Position numbers and translations under genes: made by a program. The notes beneath the pieces were generated by a model. The model saw only the letters and a list, made by a program, of their open reading frames with translations. It made no database searches and was not told where the DNA came from. Below, one piece after another: positions 18,560 to 28,052 of a DNA stretch of 64,000 bases (position 1 is its first letter; each line of letters opens with the position of its first letter). Source of the DNA: Rhizobium sp. NLR16a (GTDB taxonomy: Bacteria; Pseudomonadota; Alphaproteobacteria; Rhizobiales; Rhizobiaceae); assembly GCF_017948245.1 (NCBI RefSeq), contig NZ_CP072865.1, positions 2,009,501 through 2,073,500 of the forward strand. The letters are read 5' to 3'.

Positions 18560-21500
18560 TTTCCTTTTTCATCTGACGAGAAAAATTGCTTAAGTATCCG
18601 CCTTGTTTAGCAGAGCAGATAACACACTGTGGCTGAACCGATTTTATATCTCGCATCCGCGTTTTGTCGATTGATCCATTTTCATAATATTCTATTACGA
18701 GGGATTTGATATGATCGGCGATCATTTTTCCACCTGCGGCCCCACACTCAACACATGATTTACCTTGAACAAAGGTTCTTTGCTTTGGCGTAGTGGCATT
18801 CGAGGGGCGAGCGTATGCTTTTGTGGCTGGAGATTTGAACGTTCCCATCGACATGGGTGCGCCAATTCCGATGCCTTTGATATCGACGCCATGCATTTCT
18901 TTGTTAAAGAAACCGGCCGACGGGCTAAGAATATGTTTCTCCAGTTGCTCATCCATTTGATGCCGCTGGAACTCAAAGTTGCTGGCTTCACCTTCTTCTT
19001 CTACATCCGGCTCGTCACCGAATAGGCCGCCTGCAAACGACCTGCTGCCAGCTGTCGCTCCGGCGTTCAGACTGACGTTGATTTCAGATTTCAAGCCATC
19101 ATCAGCGCGGGACAAGCGTCCATTAAGCGGCTCGGTGCTGCGCTGTCCCCAACTGTCTGAGTAATTGATCGAATGCCCATTCGGATCGGACTTATTGACC
19201 GGATCATTTTCGGAGTAGCTGTAGCGGTTTGTGCCGACGCCTTCCTTGGTCGGGTCCCAGTCATCCGGCGAGACGAACCGCCCGAAGGCCGGATCGTAGT
19301 ATCTGGCATTGAGGTACATCAGCCCGGTTTCGGCATCGAAGCGTTCGCCGATATAGCTCTTCTTGGTCTGGAAGCTGGTGTTGGTGGCTTCGCCATAGGC
19401 GGCATAGCCGGTCTGCTCGACCCGGTAGCCGCTTTCGTTGGTCACCTGCCGCACCGAGGCGAGATGATCGCGGTGCAGGAAGAACTTGTCCTGCTCGGTG
19501 CTGCCTGATGTGACGACGATCTTGGCGTCTGGATGCGGATAAAGGGTGTAGATGTCGGTGCCGGGCGTCGAGCGGTCGATCTCGACATTGGCGTCGGGAT
19601 AGAGGGTCGTGCCGAAGCCCCAGCTCTTCTTCACCCGGGCGCCGTCCGGGCCATAGGCGAAGCTCACCGTGGCGCCGTCCTGGGTGACGCTCGCCAGCCG
19701 GTTGGCGCCGTCCCAGCTCAGCGTGCGGCTACCATCCGAGACCATGTTGCCGTTGGCGTCATAGTCGATGGTCTTGGCACCGATCTGCGTTGCCGCATGC
19801 GGGCGGATCGCCGATGCCGTCGTCGGATAGACATAGCTGCCGACCCGCGTGCGGGAGAGAAGATTGTGATTGGTGTCGTAGCTGTAGGTCTCGTCGAGGC
19901 TGTTGTCGCCGGCATTGTCGGCGCCGGTCAGGCGAGAGAGATCGTCATAGCCATAGGTCCAGTTGTCGTTGGCTGCCAGGCCGGTGATGGTCTTGATCCG
20001 GCCGAGTTTGTCACGGCTGTACTGATTGTCCATCAGCACCGTCGTGCCCTTCGCCGTCGTCACCCGCTCCAGCCAGCGTCGCGTCGGCGAATAGGCGAAG
20101 GTCGTCTTTACGCCATTGATGTAATTGATCGTCTGCGTCTGGCCGTCGGCCTCGTAGCTGGTCGAGTCGATCAGTCCCGGGATCCTGGAAAGCAGGTCGG
20201 CGTCGTTATAGAGCCAGGGCAAGGTCCGCTTGCCGACGACGATGTTGGCAGGCTGATAACCGATCGCCGTGGTCTTGCCGGTCGGGCCATGCTCGACGGT
20301 GGTCGTGCTCGCCACGCCGTCGATGACCGCCCGGGTGATGACCTTGTCGCCGGCACCGTTATAGAAACGGGTGTAGGTCAGCGTCGCATTGGCGTTCTCG
20401 GCCTTGGTCAGCATGCCGGCATTGTGCGACGAACCGGTGGCGGCCGGCTCGTCATAGCTGTTCTCAGCCAGCAGGGTCGGCACCGTCGCACCCGGTTCCG
20501 TCACCTCCTTGCGGGTGACCCGGCCCATCTGGTCGTAGGCGATCGTCGTCACCGCGCCGCGCGCATCCGTCTGGCGGATCAGCCGGCCGGCATCATCATA
20601 GGCATAGGACCAGTTGCCGAGATCCGGATCGCTTGCCGTCAGCCGGTTGCCGAGCAGGTCGTAGGTATAGGTCCATTGCGCGCCCTTCGGGTCGCGCACC
20701 CCCAGCAGACGGCCGAGCGGGTCGTAGCTGCGGTTTTCCGTGACCCAGTTCGCGCCGAGCTGCGACTGCAGGGCAATGACATTGCCGTCCGCATCGGCAT
20801 AGCTGCGATGCGGATGGTTTTCCTCGTCGGTCATGACCGTTAGCGACACCGGCAGCCTGGTGACGTCGGTCACAAGTGCCGACTGCGCCGCATATTGATA
20901 GAGCTTCTGGCTGGTGTCGGGATTGACCTGCTTGATCACCCGGTCCTGCCAGTCATAGCTGTTGGTCGTCCATTGTATCGTCTCAGGCTCGGTCGCGGCG
21001 GCCTTGAATCGGACAAGTGATGTCTTCTGCACGTTCCCACGCGCATCATAGGCGGTCTCGGTGATGCGAACCGGTCCGGTGGCAGACGCCCCGGGCGTCT
21101 CCACCTGCCAGGGCCGGCCGAGGCCGTCATAATAGGTGCGGCTGAAGACCTCGCCTGTCCCGTTGGTCCGCGGCGAAGAGGTCACCACCGCCTGTGTCGT
21201 CGGGCTGCCCTCGTTCTCATAGCGGGTGTTGAGGTAATTGCCCGATCCGGCATTCACATAGCCATAGGGCCGGCAATAGGCGTCATAGGTGAAGGTCTCG
21301 ACGATGCCGTTCCAGTCGGTCTTCGTCGCCGGCAGCCCGCAGACCAGATCGTAGGTGGTCGTGCTGGTGAAGCGGCTGTCACCCGTCAGGGCGCCATTGG
21401 CGAAGTAGCGCGGCGCCCGTTCCGCCACCGGGTAAAGATGATAGGTGGCGTCGTAGTCCCATTCGCTGCGGTTGCCGAGCGCATCGGTCTCGGCAATCCG

Positions 21501-24500
21501 GTTGCCGTAGGCATCGTAAGCGTAGCTGGTCGGCGACACCCGCGGTGTGCTGCCGACGCTCATATAGGCAAGCTTCTGCGTCAGGTTGCCCTTGACCGGC
21601 GGCGTCGCAACCGCCGTCGCATCGTCATAGAGATATTCCTCTTTGCTGCCGATCGGCGACGCGGCATCGACACCGAGACGAACCGTCTTCGAAGTCGGTA
21701 GCGAGACGATGTAAGCGGAGGTGTTTGGCGCATAGGTGAAGGTCGTCGTCTTCTCGTCGCCGGTGGTGTTGACATTCTCCGTGCCGGCGGCATCCACCGT
21801 GCGGCCGCGATCCTTAATCCCGGTCACATTGCCATAGGCATCGAAGCTGCGCTCCGTCCGCAGGTAGGCCGTCGTGCCCCCCTCCGTCAGCTTCGTCGTC
21901 GTCGCAATATGCCTAAACGAATAGGGCTTTGTATCGATCTGGAACGAATAGTCCTCGGTAATTTGCTTGGAGTTTCCCTTGGCATCACTTCTCAACACAA
22001 CCCACGGTCGCCCGTAACTTGCACGATCTCTGCGATAAGATGTTTTTACGGTAGGGCGAGCCGCCTCTCCTGAAGCCTGCGGCAGGGTTTTGACCATAGC
22101 GCCAAAAGTATAAAACCTGCGCAGATCGAAACTATAGAGGGCATCTGAGAAGGCGTAGTCGGTATTGCTTACGTTCCCCTTTCCGTCGTTGACGCTGATC
22201 CTGCTGACAGTATGCATCAATGGCATATCAGCACCAGGCAGCGCTGACGACGGCTTATAATCGACCGAAACCGTAGCCCCGGTTTCAAGAGTCATGCTGC
22301 GCAGGAGGTTGGGGTTGCCGGTTCCGGCGATGGAGAGCAACACACCGGTCCGAGAATTCAAAAAATCCGGCAAACCGTCGCCATTGAAATCGCCGGAAAT
22401 ATTGGATCCCGAAATCGCCAACGGAGACTGAACCAATCGGGTGCCCGAGGGCTCGAACCATACTCCCCAGGCATAGGTCGTTCTATAAGGATTTGCTTGC
22501 GTCGCGCCCTCAGCAAGCAGGATGTCGGTCATGCCGTCATTATCGAAATCGCGCAACAACGGCGAACCTGAAAATGACGCATTCTGTATAAATGCTTCGT
22601 AATCGCGCCCTGTCCATAGCCAGATCGATAGGCCGCTGTACTTCCCATTCGAGAAGGACGTGTTCTGCACGAGGTCTGCGGCTCCATCGCCGTTGACATC
22701 GGCGAGAGCACAAACTCTGTTGCGGCAATCGATCGACGCATCCCGGATGTTGGCCCAGCTGCCGCCGGTATAACTCAGGACTTTCGTAATCGAGGATGCG
22801 CCGCCGATGACGGCACCCTGCCGACCGTTCCCGAGCAGGTCGGCTGGCCCCACAATGTATCCACCGCTGCCGCCCAAGAACGAGGAAGTGAATTTGAAAA
22901 GCTGATCAACGCCATTTCCATCAGGATCGGCCACGAATGATTGGCTCTGAGAAAATGGATCGGTAGACGGGCTAGAAACGGAGGGCAGCGCGGCGCACAT
23001 TGCCGTATAGGAAGAGTTGGTGCATCTTCCGTCAGAGACCGACTGATCCCAGGCCGTGCCAACCACATCGTTCAATGTTTTATAGCCCGAACTGTCGGCG
23101 GTTATCGAGCTGTAAGGAATGTCCTTAACGCTTGGGAAGTATCGCCCTGGAAAAGAAAGAAGATGGACTGTAGCGCCATAATCCGCTCGCGATATACTTC
23201 TTGGATATACTGAGCGGCCATCCGACCCAAACGAATTAACTGTCATGGTCCAGGAATACGTGTAGGAAAATCCCGAACTGTCCTGTTCCTTGATCGCCCT
23301 TTTCGTCGCCCGATTTATTAACAGCTCATCCCTGGCGTCCAGATTCATGTCCGTCGTGGCAAATGTCTCGACGTTTGTGAATGTTTCATATTTGGAAGGA
23401 TCACCATTGGTTCGGGGCGCGGTAAACAGATTTGGGGCATAATCGTAGCTATAGCTTAGATTGTGATAGGCCATCTTGCGGATTGGCTTATGCGCTGGCC
23501 CCGAAAGAGTGCCGTCAGAAGCGATAACGGCGTCGCTGCCGTAGCGTTCGACCTGGATCAACCGGGATCTGTTGGAGAATGGCGCCTGGTTGTATGAAAG
23601 CCCATAGGCCGCCTGCAGTTGGCCATTGACCTCGACAGCAATCGTCTTGATCCGGTTTTTGGTATAGGAGAAACGATGGCCGTTGGCCATGATGATCTGG
23701 TCAGGCCGAGCTTCATAGCGGAACCGGATGACGGTATCGCCATACGACACTGTACTGGGATAGCAGACAAACAGGTCGGGGCACGTGTAGGCATATGCAA
23801 CCGTATTGCCATTCGTGTCGCTGACGGAAGTGAGCAACCAGCGAGAACTATTATAAAGATCAGAAAGCGCCCCCGGAGCAGGGTTTGCGTTTGTTATCGC
23901 AGTCAGCGATTTGAATGTCAGTCTGACGCCATCGGGATTGGTGACGATCCATTCGTTGGCAGAAGAAGAATCGCGAGCGATGCGGCGATTGCTTTCCACC
24001 TCTGTGGCATGCGTGCCGCCGGTCGAGCATGACGGGGAAACCGTGTTTGTCCCGCAAGGGACGAGTTCCTCGCCGTTCAACAGGTAAATATCACTCGAAT
24101 TGAATGCCGGCAGACCTTGGCCGATGCTGGCACGCTCAATCACGTCGAAGCCTTTGAGCCCCCAACCGTGACCCAACCAGCCCTGATAGAGCCCGCCGAG
24201 CTTCGTCTTTCGCGATGAGATATACTGAAGTGCGATTTCCGGCTGAATGCCATGAAAAGCCGGGGTTTCGATTCCGATTTCCTCGTTGAACGTGCCGGAG
24301 CCGGAAACCTCCGGTATCGGCGTCGTCGCACGCGCCGATGTGCCGACAGGCGGCGCATCCGGATCGACCGCCGCTGCAGCGGCAATCGCTGTAGCAGACG
24401 ATGTCGCAGCTTTCGCTTTTACGCTAGTGGTCGGCGCTTCGCTTTCGGTCGCATCCTCGGCGGTATCGTCAGCCGGCGCCACGCCAGCCTTGCCGAGACC

Positions 24501-24749
24501 GGTTCGGTCGACAGCCCTGTCGGGCTCAGGAGCCGCCGCTGTAGGATCGGCGCCTGCCTCAGATGGGTGAACATTCTGGGTTTCCCCGCCCAGTCCCGAA
24601 CCTCCATTGCCAAGGCCACCGTTGACGGCTTTACCGGAATCGGCAGCAACCGCAGTCCCGATAAGAGATTGGTTTATACTCGGAGCAAAGAACAAAGCAA
24701 AAGAAACCGCTGCAGCAAAAGCTGCAACACCCGAACGAAACCGACGCAT
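18546..24749 (-). CDS. Giant secreted SpvB/FG-GAP/Rhs polymorphic toxin with HNH-like tip (Rhs1)
   Basis: A 2,067-residue protein. A Sec signal peptide (1-36, ending GTAVAA) is followed by a low-complexity region. An SpvB-like domain (about 155-230, [19 protein letters not shown]) comes next, then FG-GAP/VCBS-type repeats with Asp-rich loops ([33 protein letters not shown]). Long YD/Rhs repeats end in the Rhs core ([32 protein letters not shown], ending SDPNGH at about 1,859). The about 210-residue tip ends in CVECG (Cys1999, Cys2002), ADHIKS (His2013) and CVICS (Cys2042, Cys2045), a zinc-ribbon HNH-like nuclease pattern. GGGGGA precedes the ATG. It diverges from gspL. This TcB-like shell usually encapsulates its toxic tip; nuclease activity is inference. 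Confidence 0.88.
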   Translation of the reverse strand: MRRFRSGVAAFAAAVSFALFFAPSINQSLIGTAVAADSGKAVNGGLGNGGSGLGGETQNVHPSEAGADPTAAAPEPDRAVDRTGLGKAGVAPADDTAEDATESEAPTTSVKAKAATSSATAIAAAAAVDPDAPPVGTSARATTPIPEVSGSGTFNEEIGIETPAFHGIQPEIALQYISSRKTKLGGLYQGWLGHGWGLKGFDVIERASIGQGLPAFNSSDIYLLNGEELVPCGTNTVSPSCSTGGTHATEVESNRRIARDSSSANEWIVTNPDGVRLTFKSLTAITNANPAPGALSDLYNSSRWLLTSVSDTNGNTVAYAYTCPDLFVCYPSTVSYGDTVIRFRYEARPDQIIMANGHRFSYTKNRIKTIAVEVNGQLQAAYGLSYNQAPFSNRSRLIQVERYGSDAVIASDGTLSGPAHKPIRKMAYHNLSYSYDYAPNLFTAPRTNGDPSKYETFTNVETFATTDMNLDARDELLINRATKRAIKEQDSSGFSYTYSWTMTVNSFGSDGRSVYPRSISRADYGATVHLLSFPGRYFPSVKDIPYSSITADSSGYKTLNDVVGTAWDQSVSDGRCTNSSYTAMCAALPSVSSPSTDPFSQSQSFVADPDGNGVDQLFKFTSSFLGGSGGYIVGPADLLGNGRQGAVIGGASSITKVLSYTGGSWANIRDASIDCRNRVCALADVNGDGAADLVQNTSFSNGKYSGLSIWLWTGRDYEAFIQNASFSGSPLLRDFDNDGMTDILLAEGATQANPYRTTYAWGVWFEPSGTRLVQSPLAISGSNISGDFNGDGLPDFLNSRTGVLLSIAGTGNPNLLRSMTLETGATVSVDYKPSSALPGADMPLMHTVSRISVNDGKGNVSNTDYAFSDALYSFDLRRFYTFGAMVKTLPQASGEAARPTVKTSYRRDRASYGRPWVVLRSDAKGNSKQITEDYSFQIDTKPYSFRHIATTTKLTEGGTTAYLRTERSFDAYGNVTGIKDRGRTVDAAGTENVNTTGDEKTTTFTYAPNTSAYIVSLPTSKTVRLGVDAASPIGSKEEYLYDDATAVATPPVKGNLTQKLAYMSVGSTPRVSPTSYAYDAYGNRIAETDALGNRSEWDYDATYHLYPVAERAPRYFANGALTGDSRFTSTTTYDLVCGLPATKTDWNGIVETFTYDAYCRPYGYVNAGSGNYLNTRYENEGSPTTQAVVTSSPRTNGTGEVFSRTYYDGLGRPWQVETPGASATGPVRITETAYDARGNVQKTSLVRFKAAATEPETIQWTTNSYDWQDRVIKQVNPDTSQKLYQYAAQSALVTDVTRLPVSLTVMTDEENHPHRSYADADGNVIALQSQLGANWVTENRSYDPLGRLLGVRDPKGAQWTYTYDLLGNRLTASDPDLGNWSYAYDDAGRLIRQTDARGAVTTIAYDQMGRVTRKEVTEPGATVPTLLAENSYDEPAATGSSHNAGMLTKAENANATLTYTRFYNGAGDKVITRAVIDGVASTTTVEHGPTGKTTAIGYQPANIVVGKRTLPWLYNDADLLSRIPGLIDSTSYEADGQTQTINYINGVKTTFAYSPTRRWLERVTTAKGTTVLMDNQYSRDKLGRIKTITGLAANDNWTYGYDDLSRLTGADNAGDNSLDETYSYDTNHNLLSRTRVGSYVYPTTASAIRPHAATQIGAKTIDYDANGNMVSDGSRTLSWDGANRLASVTQDGATVSFAYGPDGARVKKSWGFGTTLYPDANVEIDRSTPGTDIYTLYPHPDAKIVVTSGSTEQDKFFLHRDHLASVRQVTNESGYRVEQTGYAAYGEATNTSFQTKKSYIGERFDAETGLMYLNARYYDPAFGRFVSPDDWDPTKEGVGTNRYSYSENDPVNKSDPNGHSINYSDSWGQRSTEPLNGRLSRADDGLKSEINVSLNAGATAGSRSFAGGLFGDEPDVEEEGEASNFEFQRHQMDEQLEKHILSPSAGFFNKEMHGVDIKGIGIGAPMSMGTFKSPATKAYARPSNATTPKQRTFVQGKSCVECGAAGGKMIADHIKSLVIEYYENGSIDKTRMRDIKSVQPQCVICSAKQGGYLSNFSRQMKKENGFE
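19207..21696 (-). repeat. 2.49-kb near-identical Rhs core block, copy 1
   Basis: Matches 39494-41983 base for base except, as far as I could see, one substitution near 19273 (C here, T in the other copy; Val versus Ile in FVSPDDW/FISPDDW). Both copies are in the same orientation, offset by 20,287 bases. Homology continues more loosely on both sides. Such uniformity next to strongly diverged ends suggests recent gene conversion or duplication. Confidence 0.9.
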
Positions 24750-24823
24750 GAATCCCCCAGATGAATCAAGACGTGCTTAAATTTACACCCTCTAAAGTCG
24801 AAAACACTTCATAATGCAAGTAG
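24750..24823 (-). promoter_or_regulatory. Conserved leader/promoter segment of rhs1
   Basis: The 74 bases upstream of rhs1 are about 80% identical to the 73 bases upstream of rhs2 (45001-45073), including ATGAATCAAGACGT and CTCTAAAGTCGAAAA (as written on +). Similarity stops abruptly at GCAAGTAG in both. On the coding strand TTGCAT and CTTTAG lie 16 bases apart and could be -35/-10 elements, though the match to a consensus is weak. Conservation points to common regulation of both toxins. Confidence 0.5.
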
Positions 24824-24846
24824 CACTCCGCCGAAATGCAAAAAAA

Positions 24847-25035
24847 TGCAACTAACGAAAGTTGCAGGAAGCATCTGAGATCAGTAATGATCCAGCGTTC
24901 GGCATTCACTTCTACGACGCTCCGAAAGCCTGTGGATAGTGCAACTCAACGCGCATGAATCCTGCAACGCGTGGTAGTTCGCATTACAGTGTTGATTACA
25001 AAACCGGTGATTCGGTCCTCATAAATTCATGCAAC
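24847..25035. promoter_or_regulatory. Cluster of TGCAAC half-sites between rhs1 and gspL
   Basis: TGCAAC or its complement occurs at 24847-24852, 24861-24866 (complement), 24940-24945, 24963-24968 and 25030-25035. The first two form an inverted repeat, TGCAACT-N6-AGTTGCA. The sites fill the divergent intergenic region driving rhs1 and the T2SS operon. A shared transcription-factor operator is a reasonable inference; the regulator is unknown. Confidence 0.45.
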
Positions 25036-25036
25036 C

Positions 25037-26038
25037 ATGATTGTCGATAGCGCGCTCGATTTCCGCGACTGGTGGTGCGCCGAAATTCGGCGCATGTTAT
25101 TTCTGCGACCTCAAAGCAGGCACTACCCCATTGTCGAGATAGGACGATCGGGAGTTTCTGTTATCTGGCCGGATGGCTCGCGAGCGGAGGAGGTATCGCT
25201 TGCCGAGATCGAAGCAATTTTCGGACGTCGCAGAACCTGCTCGCTTGTGCTGGCCAAGGATCGCTACATTCGCCGCACGATTACGAGATCCCAGCTTCCC
25301 TATTCCAGGGCCAGGGAGATAGCGGCCGCCGACTTGACCGCGGCAACTCCATTTCGTCACGACGACGTTTACCTTATGCCGATCACAGGCAACGCCTCCG
25401 AAGGCACGACCTACGCCATTGTAAAGAAACCCTTGCTCGATCCGGTCGTTTCCGCTCTCACCGCCGCCAAAATAAAGATCGGAGGCATCTCGCTCGCCGT
25501 CTCAGATGGCTCGGCCATTCATCTCACGCAAAGAGCAGTCAGCGAGCTTTTGCCGAAAGCTGCTCTTTCCCTGTCCCATTCGACACGAACGGCAATAACC
25601 CTATCTCTGCTGCTTTTGGCGGCCGGCCTGACGCTTGCGCACGCGGTCCTTCGATACGAGGGCGCACTATCGGATCTTGAAAGTGAGATCGCCGCAAAGC
25701 GAGAGCAGGCAAGCGCAGTGCGGGCATCTTTAAATGAGCGCGCGAAAGCCGTCGCCGCTTTGGACACCGCGCGGCGGCGCAAAGATGAGTCCGTTCCCGT
25801 CATCCAAATATGGGAAGAGATGAGCCGTCAATTGCCGGATACGGCATGGCTTTCCGACATGTCGATCGACGAGGAAACAGTGACCATGTCGGGCTTTTCC
25901 CAGTCGGCGGCGAGCTTGATCGGGCCGCTGGAAGAGTCTCAGCTCTTTAGCGAGCCCAGTTTTACGTCACCGGTTGTGCGCGAGGCTGGCGGAACAGACG
26001 AGCATTTTGAGATGCGCCTGAAGGTCGAGCGGAAATGA
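25037..26038 (+). CDS. gspL: Type II secretion system GspL-like inner-membrane protein
   Basis: A 333-residue protein with a cytoplasmic actin-like half, one membrane span (about residues 185-205, TAITLSLLLLAAGLTLAHAVL), a coiled-coil and a PilN/GspL-type periplasmic ferredoxin-like domain. The latter is seen in LPDTAWLSDMSIDEETVTMSGFS. GspL couples the GspE ATPase to the inner-membrane platform. It is the first gene of a nine-gene operon and starts opposite rhs1. The next gene overlaps its stop by ATGA. Sequence conservation in GspL is low, so position and topology weigh in the call. Confidence 0.82.
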   Translation: MIVDSALDFRDWWCAEIRRMLFLRPQSRHYPIVEIGRSGVSVIWPDGSRAEEVSLAEIEAIFGRRRTCSLVLAKDRYIRRTITRSQLPYSRAREIAAADLTAATPFRHDDVYLMPITGNASEGTTYAIVKKPLLDPVVSALTAAKIKIGGISLAVSDGSAIHLTQRAVSELLPKAALSLSHSTRTAITLSLLLLAAGLTLAHAVLRYEGALSDLESEIAAKREQASAVRASLNERAKAVAALDTARRRKDESVPVIQIWEEMSRQLPDTAWLSDMSIDEETVTMSGFSQSAASLIGPLEESQLFSEPSFTSPVVREAGGTDEHFEMRLKVERK

Positions 26039-26649
26039 CGGACCTGCTGATCGGACTGATGAACGCACCGCAGCGGGTGCAGCAGATGGTTGCCTTTGGA
26101 TTGCTCGCCTTTGGCACGTTGTGCGTCATCTGGATTTCAGTGCTTACAGGAGACCAGCTGCGCGGCCTGGCGAGCGACATTGACGCGAAGCGATTTGAAC
26201 TCGGCAAGCTGAACGCAATATTGTCGCGACGGCCTCTGGATGGAGCATCCACGGCCATTTCCGCCGACGTTGCCGCTGCCCTCTACCTCCAGGGCGATAC
26301 AATGCCCGTGACACGTGCGCGACTTCAGGAGCGCATCAACGCGATCGCAGGAGAAGCCGGGGCGGTCGTTATTTCCATTAGTGTTCTTTCGGAATCTTCG
26401 CGCGACGGCGTGCCGTTAATTGGGGTCACAGCTGATATCCAGGGAAGCTTATCGTCCGTTCATAGAGCCATGGTCGGCATCGAGACGTCGAGACCTCCGC
26501 TTGTCATTCGAAAAGCTACCATTCGGGCAACCAACCCTATCCAACAGGGACAGCTTCAGGCGCCGCTTCAGCTCTCAACAAGCATGGAAATCTACGGGTC
26601 GGTCAATCCGGCAACGAGCGGCCGGCAAAGAGCGGCAGAAGCCAAATGA
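26035..26649 (+). CDS. gspM: Type II secretion system GspM-like protein
   Basis: A 204-residue bitopic protein with a short cytoplasmic start, a membrane span (about 18-37, MVAFGLLAFGTLCVIWISVL), a coiled-coil linker and a periplasmic domain of the T2SSM_b type (RARLQERINAIAGEAGAVVISIS). It pairs with GspL in the inner-membrane platform. Its start overlaps the gspL stop and its stop overlaps the next start (both ATGA), so translational coupling is likely. It is the divergent GspM form common in non-enteric T2SS. Confidence 0.8.
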   Translation: MTDLLIGLMNAPQRVQQMVAFGLLAFGTLCVIWISVLTGDQLRGLASDIDAKRFELGKLNAILSRRPLDGASTAISADVAAALYLQGDTMPVTRARLQERINAIAGEAGAVVISISVLSESSRDGVPLIGVTADIQGSLSSVHRAMVGIETSRPPLVIRKATIRATNPIQQGQLQAPLQLSTSMEIYGSVNPATSGRQRAAEAK

Positions 26650-27182
26650 GATTTCGAGTCCCTGACACGAGTTTTCTGACGACGTTGAGCGCCGCTGCTG
26701 CACTCAGCACGCTTTGCCTTGTCAATTTCGCACTGTATGAAATGGCGGTCGATATTTCTCCGCCTGACGCCTCCGAAGAAAGGACAATTCGTCCTTCGGC
26801 CACGCCAGCGTTGGAGACCAAGGCGACAGTAGACTTGTCCACTTCACCTGAGACCTTGTCCAGGCCAGTATTCAGTCCAACACGCCGGGAATTCCTCCCC
26901 GTTGTTGTCCCTGCAATACCTCCGCCCGAGCCGGTTGTCGCTGCGCCAGCGGTGCAGCTTCCCGCCTTTCGCCTTGAAGGCATTCGAAAAATTGGCCCTG
27001 ACCTATCGGCGCTATTGGCGGTCAACACAGATGCCCCATCGCAATGGCTGCCAATCGGCGGCACGATCGAGGGGTGGACCATCGACCGTATCGACATTGA
27101 CAGCGTCGTCTTGCGCGCCGGAGATCAGCAGGCGGTCGTCAACCTCTATCCCGCTGAAGGCCTCGATGTCCGACAAAACTAA
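26646..27182 (+). CDS. GspC/GspN-like inner-membrane T2SS component
   Basis: A 178-residue protein with one N-terminal membrane segment (about 10-34), a long Pro-rich periplasmic linker (FLPVVVPAIPPPEPVVAAP) and a C-terminal homology-region-like beta domain (FRLEGIRKIG, PIGGTIEGWTIDRIDIDSVVLRAGDQ). The layout matches GspC/PilP proteins that bind the secretin; rhizobial versions are often named GspN. No PDZ domain follows, so it is a minimal GspC. It overlaps both neighbours and belongs to the same operon. Confidence 0.7.
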   Translation: MRFRVPDTSFLTTLSAAAALSTLCLVNFALYEMAVDISPPDASEERTIRPSATPALETKATVDLSTSPETLSRPVFSPTRREFLPVVVPAIPPPEPVVAAPAVQLPAFRLEGIRKIGPDLSALLAVNTDAPSQWLPIGGTIEGWTIDRIDIDSVVLRAGDQQAVVNLYPAEGLDVRQN

Positions 27183-28050
27183 GAGGCGAGCAGACGACTG
27201 CGCTGATGAGGATGGTTTTGCGCTCCTCGCGGTGCTTGCCTTTCTGTTGTTATTCGCTGCGCTACTGATCCCGTTTTCATCCGCTGCCCGTCTCGCCGCT
27301 CTGACCTCCCATCACAGTTTCGAGCGGAGCCGGCTTGCCTATGCGGCGGAGGCGATCAATGCCTATACCGCAATGAAGCTTGAAACCGATGGCGCCTGGG
27401 GCGCAACCATTGCCGGAGAAGCGAGTGGAAGGTCATGCGCCTCCGGCGACGCGATCGTGACGCTTCGCATTCTCGATCATGCCGGTCTCATTGATCTTAA
27501 TGTCGCTGGATTAGCCACCATAGAAGCCGGCTTGGCGGCCTTAGGCTTGACCGCCCCACAAGTTACGGATGTCGCCAGCGCAGTTATTCTATTTCGCTCT
27601 CGGCAATATTCCAATTCGCCGATCCCGGCCAAGTCGGAGCCGGAATACGGCTTCAAGCACGCGCCCTTCGAAGATGTGGTTGAACTCCTCGATTTTCCGG
27701 AAATGCGGCGGTTCAGCCCGGAACAGATCAGCGAAATATTCACCGTCGATAGCCACAGCGCCGCTGTCAGCCGCGAATTCGCATCTGCCTCCCTCCGCTC
27801 TCATCTGACTGATGTTAGCGGTGAAATTCGACATCGGCTGCAGCCTTCGGGCACCTATACGCTGGCGACAAAAATCAACAGCCAAGGCGAATGGGCAACT
27901 GATGCCAGAATTGTGACGACCGGTGACGGTCGACAAACCAACCGCCGTGTGTGGGCGTTGCCGCTTTCGTCGATTTCACGGCGCGGTCTTTCGGATTGTG
28001 GGCTCCTCTTAGGACCTGATGCGGCCTCTTGGCTCAAGGAGGCATTGTAA
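27166..28050 (+). CDS. gspK: Type II secretion system minor pseudopilin GspK
   Basis: A 294-residue protein. The prepilin cleavage site is DEDG|FALLAVLAFLLLFAAL (Gly17/Phe18). As is usual for GspK it lacks the glutamate at mature position 5. The long domain includes LDHAGLIDLNVAGLATIEAGL and the FEDVVELLDFPEM segment characteristic of the GspK helix-hairpin region. It caps the pseudopilus tip together with GspI and GspJ. The start at 27166 overlaps the previous gene by 17 bases; sequence upstream in frame is antisense-like and was excluded. Confidence 0.88.
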   Translation: MSDKTKRRADDCADEDGFALLAVLAFLLLFAALLIPFSSAARLAALTSHHSFERSRLAYAAEAINAYTAMKLETDGAWGATIAGEASGRSCASGDAIVTLRILDHAGLIDLNVAGLATIEAGLAALGLTAPQVTDVASAVILFRSRQYSNSPIPAKSEPEYGFKHAPFEDVVELLDFPEMRRFSPEQISEIFTVDSHSAAVSREFASASLRSHLTDVSGEIRHRLQPSGTYTLATKINSQGEWATDARIVTTGDGRQTNRRVWALPLSSISRRGLSDCGLLLGPDAASWLKEAL

Positions 28051-28052
28051 CA

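Noticed and set aside
19533..20843. 436-codon open frame antisense to rhs1, duplicated exactly at 39820-41130
   Set aside because: At first sight a conserved repeated gene, but its identity only reflects the duplicated Rhs core on the opposite strand; the product is a GRR/AVD-rich shadow.
18546..24749. Reading Rhs1 as a T6SS cargo protein
   Set aside because: It has a Sec signal peptide and no PAAR or VgrG-related domain; no T6SS gene is visible in the window.
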